From positions 46,988 to 110,987 of the forward strand of contig JABSRU010000011.1 in assembly GCA_013214965.1 (NCBI GenBank): a stretch of DNA of 64,000 bases, given 5' to 3'. Both the position numbers and the translations under genes were made by a program. The first letter of the stretch is position 1, and each line of letters begins with the position of its first letter. This stretch comes from Gammaproteobacteria bacterium. GTDB lineage: Bacteria > Pseudomonadota > Gammaproteobacteria > Enterobacterales > Psychrobiaceae. Shown here in pieces: positions 53,928 through 62,834 of the stretch. The notes beneath the pieces are model-generated. The model was not told the DNA's origin, ran no database searches, and saw nothing but the letters and a program-made list of their open reading frames with translations.

Positions 53928-55970
53928 TTAAAAAGTTAATGAAGCGCCGACATAAACACTGCGCGTAGCACCAGGAATAATGCCACCAAAAAATCCTTGA
54001 CGACGAACTCGGTAATGCTTATCCAGTAGATTATTAATCCCGGCAAACACTTTCCAATCACCGTGCTTGATCTCGCCTTTTAAATTAAGGACTGTATATG
54101 ATGGCAACATGCCATTATAACCATTGGCACTTTCTGTTACCGTGTTAGCGGTATCGGTAAATTGTGTTCCAATGTATTGACCTTCTAAACGAACATAACT
54201 TTCGAGATCATTGTTAAGAATCGTTTGATATTGCATACCGGCATTGTACGTTTGCTCTGGTGCCATCACTAACTGATTGCCACGATTATTACCCGTTAAT
54301 ATTTCGGTATCCAATAAGGTCGCATTAGCATCAAATAGCCAATTATTCCAAGGGGCACTCACACTTAGTTCAACACCTGACTGACGAGTTTCGCCGATAT
54401 TTTTTACGATACCTGCGTCTTTAGCGATTTGGTTGTCAAAATTAGTTTGGAATAACGTCAATTCAGCATGTAATTGAGAATCAGTATTTACCCGCATCCC
54501 AATTTCATAATTAATGCTGGTTTCAGCATCAATATCATTAGCGACACCGCTGGTCGGATCAACCGCTTCTTTAAAAGTAGGTGGTTGAAATGCCTTATGG
54601 ACACCCGCATAAACATTGACTATGTCATTTGCCTTAAATAAACCAGAAACACCCCACGTAAAGACATTGGTATCTTTAGCATCATAAGTTTCATGAGATT
54701 TACCCTTTTTAAGCGCACCATTACGCATTTGGGTGAGTGACTCATAACGGATCCCCGGTGTTACGGTTAGCTGTTCACTAAGTGTTAAGTTAGTTTCAAG
54801 ATATGCGGCCAACGCATTAGTTGATAAATCGGCTTCATCGGATGTTGTGCCAGTACGGGAATCGATGGCGCTACCTTTACGCACTACATTTGCCTGCTGT
54901 TCGTGGTGAATTTTTACCCCAGCTAACCAATTTTTCCAACGGATACGTGGCTCAAGCCCGGCGACAAAAAATTCTCGTAAATAATGGCTATTAGAGGTTG
55001 CGCCACTGAGATCTGAACCTTTGGCTATGCTCCAATTACGCTCAAAGAAATTCATATAGGCTAGAGTATCAATGCTCCAATCTGAATTGATTGGTTGTTG
55101 ATAGCGAAGGTCAAAAGAGCCACGACGACCATTAAAATTATCATGACTACGCTCGCTTTTATTCGGATCTTTGTTAAATTCAGCAAGGGATATGCCGCCA
55201 GGGGTCTGTGATAATTCGCGATAGTAATTCATTCGCATTGAAATTTCGCCATCATTAGCCGTTGGCACTAATAAACGCATGTTAAGCTCGTTAACTTCGG
55301 TATCTGTGTTCTCACGTAAAGTATGGCCACTTTTATTTAAATAACTAATCTGAGCTCCAACCCCATTCCAGGTATTACCAAGGGATAGTTCAGTCACGGC
55401 GAAGCCACCTTGGCGGATCGTTTCAGTAATACGCGCTTGTGCTTCTTGTGGCGGACGACGCATTTTATAATTAATAACCCCTGCACTGGTATTTGGACCA
55501 TAAATTACCGACGTGGCGCCTTTCATCACCTCAATTTGTTCAACAGATTCGATCGACACGTTATAATACATGCTCGGATCGCCATAAACCGCTGGTTGCA
55601 CTGGAATACCATCGGCTAATACCAAGACATTACGGCTACGGTTAGGGTTAACGCCACGAATACCAATATTCGGTCGTAAACCTCGGCCAAACTCAGCCAT
55701 TGCTCTAACCCCAGGTAATGCACTTAACGCATCTGCCGAGCTCATAAAGTGACCAACGGCAATTTTTTCTTCGCTGATGACACTAGCAGAGCCTGGACTG
55801 TTTTCTAATGCAATGTTTCTAACACCAGAAAGAGTGATGGCTTTTTTAGTGATGACTTTCGTTGTTTCTAGTACGGTTATAGCATTATCAACCTTGGCAC
55901 TAACCATGGTCGGGGCGGCAAGAGCACATAATAATAAGAGACGTAAAGACGGTAAATTGTCGTGTTGCAT
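53928..55970 (-). CDS. TonB-dependent metal/siderophore receptor (FecA/CirA-like)
   Basis: Residues 1-25 form the signal. A plug follows (about 60-170: SALPGVRAMAEFGRGLRPNI, IGIRGVNPNRSRNVLVLADG, VMKGATSVIYGPNTSAG), then a barrel ending in SVYVGASLTF. The frame opens at 56045, but the ATG at 55970 is preceded by AAGGAA and begins at MQHDNLPSLR, giving 680 residues. DUF4198 follows in the same operon, so the ligand is likely a metal or metal chelate. There is no STN domain, and ligand identity is unresolved. Confidence 0.9.
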   Translation of the reverse strand: MQHDNLPSLRLLLLCALAAPTMVSAKVDNAITVLETTKVITKKAITLSGVRNIALENSPGSASVISEEKIAVGHFMSSADALSALPGVRAMAEFGRGLRPNIGIRGVNPNRSRNVLVLADGIPVQPAVYGDPSMYYNVSIESVEQIEVMKGATSVIYGPNTSAGVINYKMRRPPQEAQARITETIRQGGFAVTELSLGNTWNGVGAQISYLNKSGHTLRENTDTEVNELNMRLLVPTANDGEISMRMNYYRELSQTPGGISLAEFNKDPNKSERSHDNFNGRRGSFDLRYQQPINSDWSIDTLAYMNFFERNWSIAKGSDLSGATSNSHYLREFFVAGLEPRIRWKNWLAGVKIHHEQQANVVRKGSAIDSRTGTTSDEADLSTNALAAYLETNLTLSEQLTVTPGIRYESLTQMRNGALKKGKSHETYDAKDTNVFTWGVSGLFKANDIVNVYAGVHKAFQPPTFKEAVDPTSGVANDIDAETSINYEIGMRVNTDSQLHAELTLFQTNFDNQIAKDAGIVKNIGETRQSGVELSVSAPWNNWLFDANATLLDTEILTGNNRGNQLVMAPEQTYNAGMQYQTILNNDLESYVRLEGQYIGTQFTDTANTVTESANGYNGMLPSYTVLNLKGEIKHGDWKVFAGINNLLDKHYRVRRQGFFGGIIPGATRSVYVGASLTF

Positions 55971-56045
55971 TGAGATTTCCTTGATTGTAAATTCAGCCAT
56001 TAACAGCAGTACGTAAAGTTCACTAAATAATGACCACGTATTCAA

Positions 56046-56430
56046 TGGTAAATATGGATAAAAAGATAAATGTTATTTTTGTATTAATCTGATCTCTCTC
56101 TCTGAATGAGACCTTGATAACTAAAACATCAGTAGTCAGTTATATTGTTTTTATAATGTTTTAGTCTCACGATATAACACTATTGCGAATAGTAACGATT
56201 GCTGTTAGCGTTTGCGAGTTATTTCGGGTTGGTAATAGTTGGAAGTTTAAAACTGAGAGATACATCTTACTTTACGCTGTCGTGAGTTTTTTAATCACGA
56301 CAGAAATTGACATTGTTTTATCAAATAGGCAACAAATCGACGAGGCTGCTTTTTATCTAGAGTTTTTAACTCAGTTAGCTGGAAATTTTAACCGGTTAAG
56401 TAACACTCTGGTATAAACGGATAGTAAAGT
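56046..56430. other. Non-coding stretch upstream of the DUF4198-linked receptor
   Basis: About 385 bases. I see a short palindrome ACTATT-GCG-AATAGT (56179-56193) and, at 56343-56381, a partial copy of the terminator segment found at 57502-57541. A 77-codon frame on the plus strand (56183-56416) has no recognisable content. Confidence 0.5.
56343..56381 (-). repeat. 40-bp direct repeat, left copy
   Basis: AGGCTGCTTTTTATCTAGAG and the following TTTTTAACTCAGTTAGCTG match 57502-57541 at about 38 of 40 positions. It flanks the decayed PepSY/receptor relics and the mobile element. Confidence 0.75.
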
Positions 56431-56975
56431 CATGGTGCCTATTGTCCAAAGTAGAATAAAGCTTGCCGTTGGAAAGCTATCATCGGCAGTTGTTGAACAC
56501 CGTCGACTACCGGACCTGTTTTATACAGCATTAGCGCTGCAAGGATGGTGGTTAGCCAAATGACAGCCATGGTGATTATTAATGACCATTTTATGGTCTG
56601 ATAATTTTTAATCGCATTTTTACCCAACCATAAAAATTTCCAAAGTGCAGTGGATCTGCCATGTTTGACCATAACCAATAGAGGAGAAGATCTGCTGCGC
56701 GCTGAGCATAAATAACTTCTTGAGTATGGGGATTAATATAGATTTTATTTGCTCTGTCTCTGACTAATATACTGTCTGTTTGGTCCGTAACAAAAACATA
56801 ACCGCCGCGATTAAGAGAAATGCTACGTATATCTAACTCCACAATAGCATTAAGAGCAGACTCAACTAAGCTGCCGATGTCTGCAATATCATGGTGGGCG
56901 TTATTTCAGGCAATGGCTTGCTGGCATTTGGATACACATCGACATAAGAGAACCGGCCATCGATAAAATCAGATC
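56430..56975 (-). pseudogene. PepSY-TM protein relic
   Basis: Three frames give DGRFSYVDVYPNASKPLPE, then DIRSISLNRGGYVFVTDQT, IYINPHTQEVIYAQRAADLL, ADPLHFGNFYGW and, after another frameshift, FLWLGKNAIKNYQTIKWS and a membrane segment. ADPLHFG and the preceding PepSY pattern are family hallmarks. Its start is fused to the receptor relic by a deletion. Confidence 0.7.
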
Positions 56976-57167
56976 TGCTTGCCTCTGGAAACGGATCTTA
57001 CTGTCACCAAGTTGTGTCGGCATCATAGTATACCAAAGTGAAAAATCGACCGTGGTATGACTACCTAATTGCCAAGAGTTTGCGTTGTCGCCATATCGAT
57101 TACCCATATAGAATAAACCGACGCCTGCGCCATAACCTTGCCACTTGCCCTGATGAACTTCATAGTT
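56901..57167 (-). pseudogene. TonB-dependent receptor C-terminal relic
   Basis: Directly inside the mobile element end, the minus strand encodes VHQGKWQGYGAGVGLFYMGN, then RYGDNANSWQLGSHTTVDFS, which is the penultimate barrel region of FpvA-type receptors (GVFYVGDRYGDDANT-like). The last strands are lost where it meets the PepSY relic. Its upstream part stops exactly at 57167, beside the element. Confidence 0.75.
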
Positions 57168-57395
57168 AACCTGAGCTCGGGATAAGAAACTTTACCCAAT
57201 AACGCTATTTAAATGGTTATCGGCGTTATTTTTATTCGAAATAGCCAGCTATTCGCTCGTAAAAATGCCTTGATACCCTCCTAAATCTTGTCACTGGGTC
57301 ACACGAGCTGATGTTTTGTTTTTAATTACAGACTTTAAAATTAAAACATCTTATATCTCATCTTGATACAAAGCTCTTTATCCCGAGTTCAGGTT
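57168..57395. mobile_element. Non-autonomous TIR element (MITE-like), copy 2
   Basis: The ends are AACCTGAGCTCGGGATAA and TTATCCCGAGTTCAGGTT. The 228-bp interior is the near-exact complement of the copy at 41325-41553, so the two are inverted. Flanks AGTT and AATT are compatible with a mutated 4-bp target duplication. Confidence 0.85.
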
Positions 57396-57480
57396 AATTA
57401 ATCTATATTTGCTGAACGGTGAATTATGTAGTACATATCTGCTTTTTTCTTCGTCATTAGAAAGCCGAACAACTTTAGAA

Positions 57481-57516
57481 AAAGCAGCCCAGTGATTAAC
57501 TAGGCTGCTTTTTTAT
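57481..57516 (-). terminator. Terminator of the STN receptor gene
   Basis: The 9-bp stem AAAGCAGCC/GGCTGCTTT (57481-57489 and 57503-57511) lies about 35 bases past the gene stop on the minus strand, followed by CTTTAG-like T-rich sequence. The loop AGTGATTAACTA matches the terminator at 53034. Confidence 0.7.
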
Positions 57517-57541
57517 CTAGAGTTTTTTACTCAGTTAGCTG
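57502..57541 (-). repeat. 40-bp direct repeat, right copy
   Basis: This matches 56343-56381 and sits just downstream of the STN receptor gene. The duplication brackets the relics and the mobile element. Confidence 0.75.
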
Positions 57542-57544
57542 TGA

Positions 57545-59935
57545 TTAAAAATTGGCACGGACCGTAAATCGGGCATTGCGTGGTTCGCCATAATAGGCCG
57601 CGTTATAATGCGGTACGGCACTGTAATATTTCTTATCAAACACATTATTAATGTTGATATTGGCTGAGATGTTATCAGTAATTTGGTAGCGTACCATTAC
57701 GTCGGTGACTCCAAAAGCTGCTTGTGTTGCGCGTTCGCCATTGGGCCCTTTATCCTCGGTATAAATTTCACTTTGCCAGCGTAACGCGCCGCCAATGACC
57801 CATTGCTCTAAGCGGCCAGATAATTGATAGTTGCCGCTGACACGTAACATGTGTTCAGGCTCAAAGGTGGTTGCTTTACTGCCATCCTCTTGTTCGGCAT
57901 CGCGATAGGTGTAGCCTGCGGTTAGGTTTAGTCCCGTGAGTAATTCGCCGCTTAATTCGGTCTCGAAGCCATTGACTTTAATTCCTTTCATCGCTTTGTA
58001 GCGTTGTTCGCCATCAATCATGATGTCAGCCTGCGCAACATTTGTCTGCTCAACATGAAAAAATGCCAACGAAGTATTAAGACTACGATCAAAAAACTCG
58101 CCTTTAACGCCAGCTTCGATATTTAAGCCATATTTGGGATCCAGATAGTGGCCATCACGGTCTTTATTGTTTTGTGGCTTAAATACTTTGGTGTAACTTG
58201 AATATAAAGAGAGATTATCATTGAGCTGGTAAACGATGCCAGCATAAGGCGTCAACACATTACTGTGTTGATACCCGAGACCATCGATACCGTTTTTCCA
58301 GTCTTGGTTATCCCAGCTACTTAAACGGGTCCCCAATAATAAGGTGACTGGCTCAGCAACATTCCAACGACTGGTCATAAAAATACCGCGTTGTTGGTTT
58401 TCCCAGCCCCAGTCTTCTTCGTACTCTCGATCATTACTCGGGGCGGCTACTGGCCATTGATAAAAGCTACCGAAATCAAAGTCTGGTGCTTTATATGCTA
58501 TCCGCGAAATCTTTTCATTGGTTTGGTTCCAGCCCAGTAATAATTCGTGATCGCGACCAAACAGGGTGAAATGACCGTTGGTGGTTAAGTTAACATTCTC
58601 GATATCACGGTCGCTGTCATAGGGATTGAAAAAACCACCTAATCCTAAGCCCGTATCTTGATTGAGATAGCCATAAAGATAGACTAGGTATGAGTCCATG
58701 GTATCAGCGAGTTTACTGACCGATACCTTGGCCTGCCAGCCGTTGTAAAACTGATGGCTAAGATCTGCAAACATGATGGTGCGTTGTTTGTTTTTATAGG
58801 CCCAAGGGGCACTGGTGGTGGTTGAGTGATCAAAGTCAGTTGGGCTGCCATCATCATAAAAGAATGGCACGGGCTCACCGTAAGTAGTGCCATCAATATT
58901 CTCTTTTTGATAATCGAAACCAATCGAAGCAGTGGTGTGCTCACTGAGATCAAATTCGGCAATACCATAGATCACACTGCGGTCATTCTGATAAAAATTA
59001 ATGTAGGAGTCGCGGCTATCATAGGCTGTCACTAAGCGAGCACGGATGCTGCCGTTGTCGGTTAAACTGCCTGAAATATCCCCTTCAATACGGCCCGCAT
59101 TCCAACTGCCGCCACTAGCTTTGATGTAGGCGTTAAATTCTTTAGTCGGCCGTTTGCGAATTAAGTTAATGGTGGCCGATGGATTACCAGCGCCGGAAAG
59201 TAGCCCCGATGCTCCGCGGATCACTTCTACTCGATCGTAGGTTGCAGTATCGGCGAGCAGATCGCTGTTCATCATACCGCTGGCTTCAGAAGCTACACCA
59301 TCAATTTGCAGGTAGTCGATATCAAAGCCGCGAGCAGACGGATAGGCGCGATCCGTTTCGATGCGGTTAACGTTGATCCCCGTGGTGTTCGCCAGTACGG
59401 CATCGACGGTATCGAGCGAAAAATCATCCATTTTTTGGCGGGTGATAACGGTGACCGATTGCGGTGTATTACGTAGCGACAGGCTCAAACCCGTGGCTGA
59501 GTTCATCGATTGGGCCGTATAGCTCTGTTGATGTTGTGCCGATTGATCATCGATAACCTTGGTGGTGGCTAACGTTTGGATTGCGGTGCTGGTGGGTTGA
59601 CGTTGGAGGGTATATTTTTTACCGCCTTGATGTTTAACGGCTAGCTCAGTACCTTGCAAAATTTTGGTAAAGCCGGTAGCGATGTCATAACTGCCGGTGA
59701 GTACTTGGCAGCCTTTACCTCGGGTCAGCTCAGGGTTAATACTAATAAATATTTTTGCTTGGCTGGCAAACTGATTTAAGCATTGGTGTAAATCAGCGGC
59801 TTGTATTGTTACTTGAACCGTTAGTTGAGGCGCTGCAACTACCGAGGCAGTAAAGCCCGTGAGACCTAAGCCAAACAGGGCGATTGGCGCGAATAATGCC
59901 AGCCTGACCGCAGAGGCTGCTAGAGTGGTGTTCAT
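57545..59935 (-). CDS. TonB-dependent siderophore receptor with STN signalling domain (FpvA/FhuE-like)
   Basis: This 796-residue receptor has a signal peptide (about 1-35), an STN domain (about 38-110: VTIQAADLHQCLNQFASQAK, LTGSYDIATGFTKILQGTEL), a plug (about 140-270) with the block YDRVEVIRGASGLLSGAGNP, and a barrel ending RFTVRANF. STN domains normally signal to a FecR-type anti-sigma factor and FecI-type sigma factor; the only such genes here are relics (42197-43280). The ligand is probably a hydroxamate or mixed siderophore, which is inference from family. It is divergent from the Fiu-like receptor. Confidence 0.92.
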   Translation of the reverse strand: MNTTLAASAVRLALFAPIALFGLGLTGFTASVVAAPQLTVQVTIQAADLHQCLNQFASQAKIFISINPELTRGKGCQVLTGSYDIATGFTKILQGTELAVKHQGGKKYTLQRQPTSTAIQTLATTKVIDDQSAQHQQSYTAQSMNSATGLSLSLRNTPQSVTVITRQKMDDFSLDTVDAVLANTTGINVNRIETDRAYPSARGFDIDYLQIDGVASEASGMMNSDLLADTATYDRVEVIRGASGLLSGAGNPSATINLIRKRPTKEFNAYIKASGGSWNAGRIEGDISGSLTDNGSIRARLVTAYDSRDSYINFYQNDRSVIYGIAEFDLSEHTTASIGFDYQKENIDGTTYGEPVPFFYDDGSPTDFDHSTTTSAPWAYKNKQRTIMFADLSHQFYNGWQAKVSVSKLADTMDSYLVYLYGYLNQDTGLGLGGFFNPYDSDRDIENVNLTTNGHFTLFGRDHELLLGWNQTNEKISRIAYKAPDFDFGSFYQWPVAAPSNDREYEEDWGWENQQRGIFMTSRWNVAEPVTLLLGTRLSSWDNQDWKNGIDGLGYQHSNVLTPYAGIVYQLNDNLSLYSSYTKVFKPQNNKDRDGHYLDPKYGLNIEAGVKGEFFDRSLNTSLAFFHVEQTNVAQADIMIDGEQRYKAMKGIKVNGFETELSGELLTGLNLTAGYTYRDAEQEDGSKATTFEPEHMLRVSGNYQLSGRLEQWVIGGALRWQSEIYTEDKGPNGERATQAAFGVTDVMVRYQITDNISANININNVFDKKYYSAVPHYNAAYYGEPRNARFTVRANF

Positions 59936-60092
59936 AGAGCATATTCCTTGTTAATCGTGTAAGTACTTGTGCTGTTAAGTGGCTTTTTATAAAGCCTTTA
60001 CTAAGGAATCGAAGCGGGGAGATAGATCAGCCAAAAATAATTGAATTATTTTTAATCTTGCTGTCTGCACAATGAAACTGTGCGGCAGCATC

Positions 60093-60130
60093 GGTATGTT
60101 TAATTATTCGGCTAAATAATTAAACATACC
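60093..60130. promoter_or_regulatory. Perfect 16-bp inverted repeat
   Basis: GGTATGTTTAATTATT (60093-60108) and AATAATTAAACATACC (60115-60130) are perfect complements with a 6-base loop, CGGCTA. No gene ends here, so it is not an ordinary terminator. It could be an operator or a leader hairpin of the STN receptor mRNA. Confidence 0.6.
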
Positions 60131-60303
60131 AAGATAGATGATTGTAATAAAAGTAATTGATTATTAAAGTAAATAGTAATCATTTGTATTTATCGGGTGA
60201 GATCGCCAGTTTTTATAGAGTGTAAATCCTCATATCAAAAATACATATTAGTTATTTGATAGATAAAAAAAGTTCAACTTTAAATTAATTTAACATTGTA
60301 AAC

Positions 60304-60322
60304 GATAATGATTATCATTATT
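60304..60322 (+). promoter_or_regulatory. Fur box of the Fiu-like receptor gene
   Basis: GATAATGATTATCATTATT matches the 19-bp Fur consensus at 17 positions. It lies 71-89 bases upstream of the GTG start and supports iron repression. Confidence 0.88.
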
Positions 60323-60392
60323 ATGGCTCGGATCAAGAATATCTACGGTAATGCCATTTGGTTTTACCCTTAAATAAAAATAGGAATTATCT

Positions 60393-62612
60393 GTGCTTAT
60401 CTTTACTCGTTCAACTCTATCAAAAGCCGTTGCGCTTGCTGTGGCAGCAGTTGCTGTGAATGCTCATGCTGAAACATCAACAGCAACGTTAGCAAAAACA
60501 ACAGTGAGTGGTGACTCGTCATCTATCTTTAAAAAAGAGAAAGTATCTAACCATAAAATAACGACTTCGTTACTTGATACGGCTAAAACCATTAGCGTTA
60601 TCGACGCTAAAGTATTATCTCATCAGGGTGTTACTAGCTTGAGTGATGCGCTTCGTAATGTTACTGGTGTATCTACTTTTGGCGCTGGTGAAGGTGGTGG
60701 TGGCAACATTACCACCAATGACAAAATCACCATTCGTGGTTTTAGCGCCAATAGTAATATTTACATTGATGGTGTTCGCGATGTTACCGGTTATTCACGA
60801 GATTTATTTAATACTGAGCAAATCGAAGTGAGTAAAGGTGCTAGTTCAAGCATTACCGGTAAAGGTTCATCGGGTGGTGTTGTGAACATGGTGACTAAAA
60901 AAGCAAAGTTAGATGATTTCGCTAGCATGAATGTCATGCTTGATGATGCAGACACTAAGCGTATTACCGCCGATGTTAATGTTAGCTTAGGTGATAAAAC
61001 AGGTTTGCGAATTAATGCGCTGGCGACCGATGGTGGTGATCAGTTCGGTAACGGGGTTGAAGATTATCAGACATTGGCCATTGCGCCATCGTTGTTGCAT
61101 GAATTTAGCGACAAAACCAGTCTGACTGCTGACGTGATGCTGATGAAGCAAGATAACACTCCAATGTTAGGCATGCCTTTTATTACTGACGAAGCAAGTG
61201 AGCAGCTTGGTATTAAAGCGGGTCCGATCGATTCTTCGTTATGGGATAAGTTTTACGGTAATAAACAACGAGATTTCGAAGAAGTTAATATTAATGTTGC
61301 GACGGTAGTTGTTCAACATCAATTCTCTGATAGCATTAGCATTATTAACCAAACGCGCTTTGCCAGCAATGATAAAAAGTCAGTTATGGGTCGTCCTATT
61401 TTACATCGTGATTACGATAGAGAAGCCGGAACGAGCACTTATTATAACGAATTTGATACCAGTTATACCCGCACATTAGATGAAGAAAATACCTTATTTG
61501 TTAATCAATTTGATTTGTTGGCTAATTTCACCACCGGTCAGGTTGATCACAACTTAGTGACAGGTATCGAATTATACAACGAAGAGAAAACCACTTACCG
61601 TTTAGCCAATGACATTGAAATGACCAATCAATATTTACCGATTGATCAGCCTAATCCCTATCAGGCTTATACCGGTTCGATTCATCGTGAGGATGCGCCA
61701 ACCAAAGTAGAAGGTACTGGTGCTGCGCTTTATTTATTAGACACCATGACCATTAACAAGGACTGGTTAGTAACCGCTGGTGTGCGCGTTGAAGACTATA
61801 CTGCGGAAGGTTCTGCTTATATGTGGCAAAAAATCGATGGCAAGTGGAATCGTATCTTAACAACTGGGTTAGAGGCGAAATCTACCTTTGTCAGCTGGAA
61901 CGCTGCCATTAATTACAAACCAACTGAACAATCGAGTGTTTATGTCTCTTTTGCTAATTCACAAGATCCAGCTGGTGGTGATTTAGCCTTTTCTGGTCGC
62001 GCCAACACCGTTACTGAGATTAATAAACTTGATCCTCAAGACTCAACTAATTTCGAGTTAGGGGCTAAAATTGATTTGTTTGATGGTGATTTACAGTTAG
62101 CTGCCGCTTATTTTGTGACCAGCAAAACCGTTAAAGACCGTGATGATGAAGGGGTTACTTATTTATCCGGTGAACAAGAAGCGAAAGGTTTTGAGTTCAA
62201 TGCAAATGGCATGATTAACGAAAACTTTAGTATTTTAGCGGGTTACACCCACCAAAATACCGAAGTGACCAAAGACTTTAGCGCCGACAAAGTGGGTAAT
62301 GGTTTATCTGCTGCACCAGAAGATACAGCTAACCTGTGGTTAGAATATCAACAGGAACAGCTAACGTTTGCTTTAGGTACTCAGTATAGCTCGGGTAACA
62401 CTTATTGGCGTCGTGACCGGGCATTTTATGAAACCGGTAGTATCACGTTAATTCAAATGATGGCCGCTTATCAAATCAATAATGCGTTAAGCGTACAGTT
62501 TAATGTTGATAACTTAACCGACAAAGAGTTTGTTAATGATTACAGTGCTCGTGGCCATTTCCGTCCTGGTTCACCGCGTGTGATGAAGCTGTCTATGAAT
62601 TATGTCTTTTAA
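60393..62612 (+). CDS. fiu: Catecholate siderophore receptor (Fiu-like)
   Basis: This 739-residue receptor has a signal (about 1-26, AHAET), a plug with KTISVIDAKVLSHQGVTSLS, a Gly-rich loop (GAGEGGGGN), FNTEQIEVSKGASSSITG and GSSGGVVNMVT, and a barrel ending MKLSMNYVF. This plug pattern, including the RGF and DGVRDV blocks, is that of Fiu/CirA-class monomeric catecholate receptors. The start is GTG with TAGGAA upstream. The PiuC/YbiX dioxygenase downstream and the Fur box upstream are the classic Fiu neighbourhood. Confidence 0.9.
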   Translation: MLIFTRSTLSKAVALAVAAVAVNAHAETSTATLAKTTVSGDSSSIFKKEKVSNHKITTSLLDTAKTISVIDAKVLSHQGVTSLSDALRNVTGVSTFGAGEGGGGNITTNDKITIRGFSANSNIYIDGVRDVTGYSRDLFNTEQIEVSKGASSSITGKGSSGGVVNMVTKKAKLDDFASMNVMLDDADTKRITADVNVSLGDKTGLRINALATDGGDQFGNGVEDYQTLAIAPSLLHEFSDKTSLTADVMLMKQDNTPMLGMPFITDEASEQLGIKAGPIDSSLWDKFYGNKQRDFEEVNINVATVVVQHQFSDSISIINQTRFASNDKKSVMGRPILHRDYDREAGTSTYYNEFDTSYTRTLDEENTLFVNQFDLLANFTTGQVDHNLVTGIELYNEEKTTYRLANDIEMTNQYLPIDQPNPYQAYTGSIHREDAPTKVEGTGAALYLLDTMTINKDWLVTAGVRVEDYTAEGSAYMWQKIDGKWNRILTTGLEAKSTFVSWNAAINYKPTEQSSVYVSFANSQDPAGGDLAFSGRANTVTEINKLDPQDSTNFELGAKIDLFDGDLQLAAAYFVTSKTVKDRDDEGVTYLSGEQEAKGFEFNANGMINENFSILAGYTHQNTEVTKDFSADKVGNGLSAAPEDTANLWLEYQQEQLTFALGTQYSSGNTYWRRDRAFYETGSITLIQMMAAYQINNALSVQFNVDNLTDKEFVNDYSARGHFRPGSPRVMKLSMNYVF

Positions 62613-62644
62613 CCAATAGAATAGACATCAAAATCAGTTAATAA

Positions 62645-62817
62645 GGGAGCTAATACCCATAATCAATGCAAGTGCAGGTTTTGTAACGCTCTAAAACCCA
62701 ATCTACTTCGTTGCGCTCAATCCCAATAGCCAGCTATTGGTCAATCGCGCGCCTTGTATATTGAATTTTATATCATTTACAAACTCCCGCATTTCAATGA
62801 TCACGGGTATGGCTCCC
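62645..62817. repeat. Imperfect inverted-repeat element of about 170 bp
   Basis: The ends read GGGAGCTAATACCCATAATC and, inverted, GGGAGCCATACCCGTGATCA, with further partial pairing inward. It lies between fiu and the dioxygenase gene. It looks like a small non-autonomous repeat or ERIC-like element and may fold in the mRNA. Confidence 0.65.
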
Positions 62818-62834
62818 TTTTTTAGGAGTGAAAT

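Larger units (their letters stand above)
59936..60392. other. Divergent regulatory region between two receptors
   Basis: These 457 bases have no gene. A perfect 16-bp inverted repeat (60093-60130), a weak Fur-like stretch (about 60170-60190) and a strong Fur box (60304-60322) are visible. The region must hold the promoters of both receptors. Confidence 0.6.

Noticed and set aside
56183..56416. 77-codon plus-strand frame in the gap upstream of the DUF4198-linked receptor
   Set aside because: It lacks a ribosome site and family features, and ends in duplicated terminator sequence.
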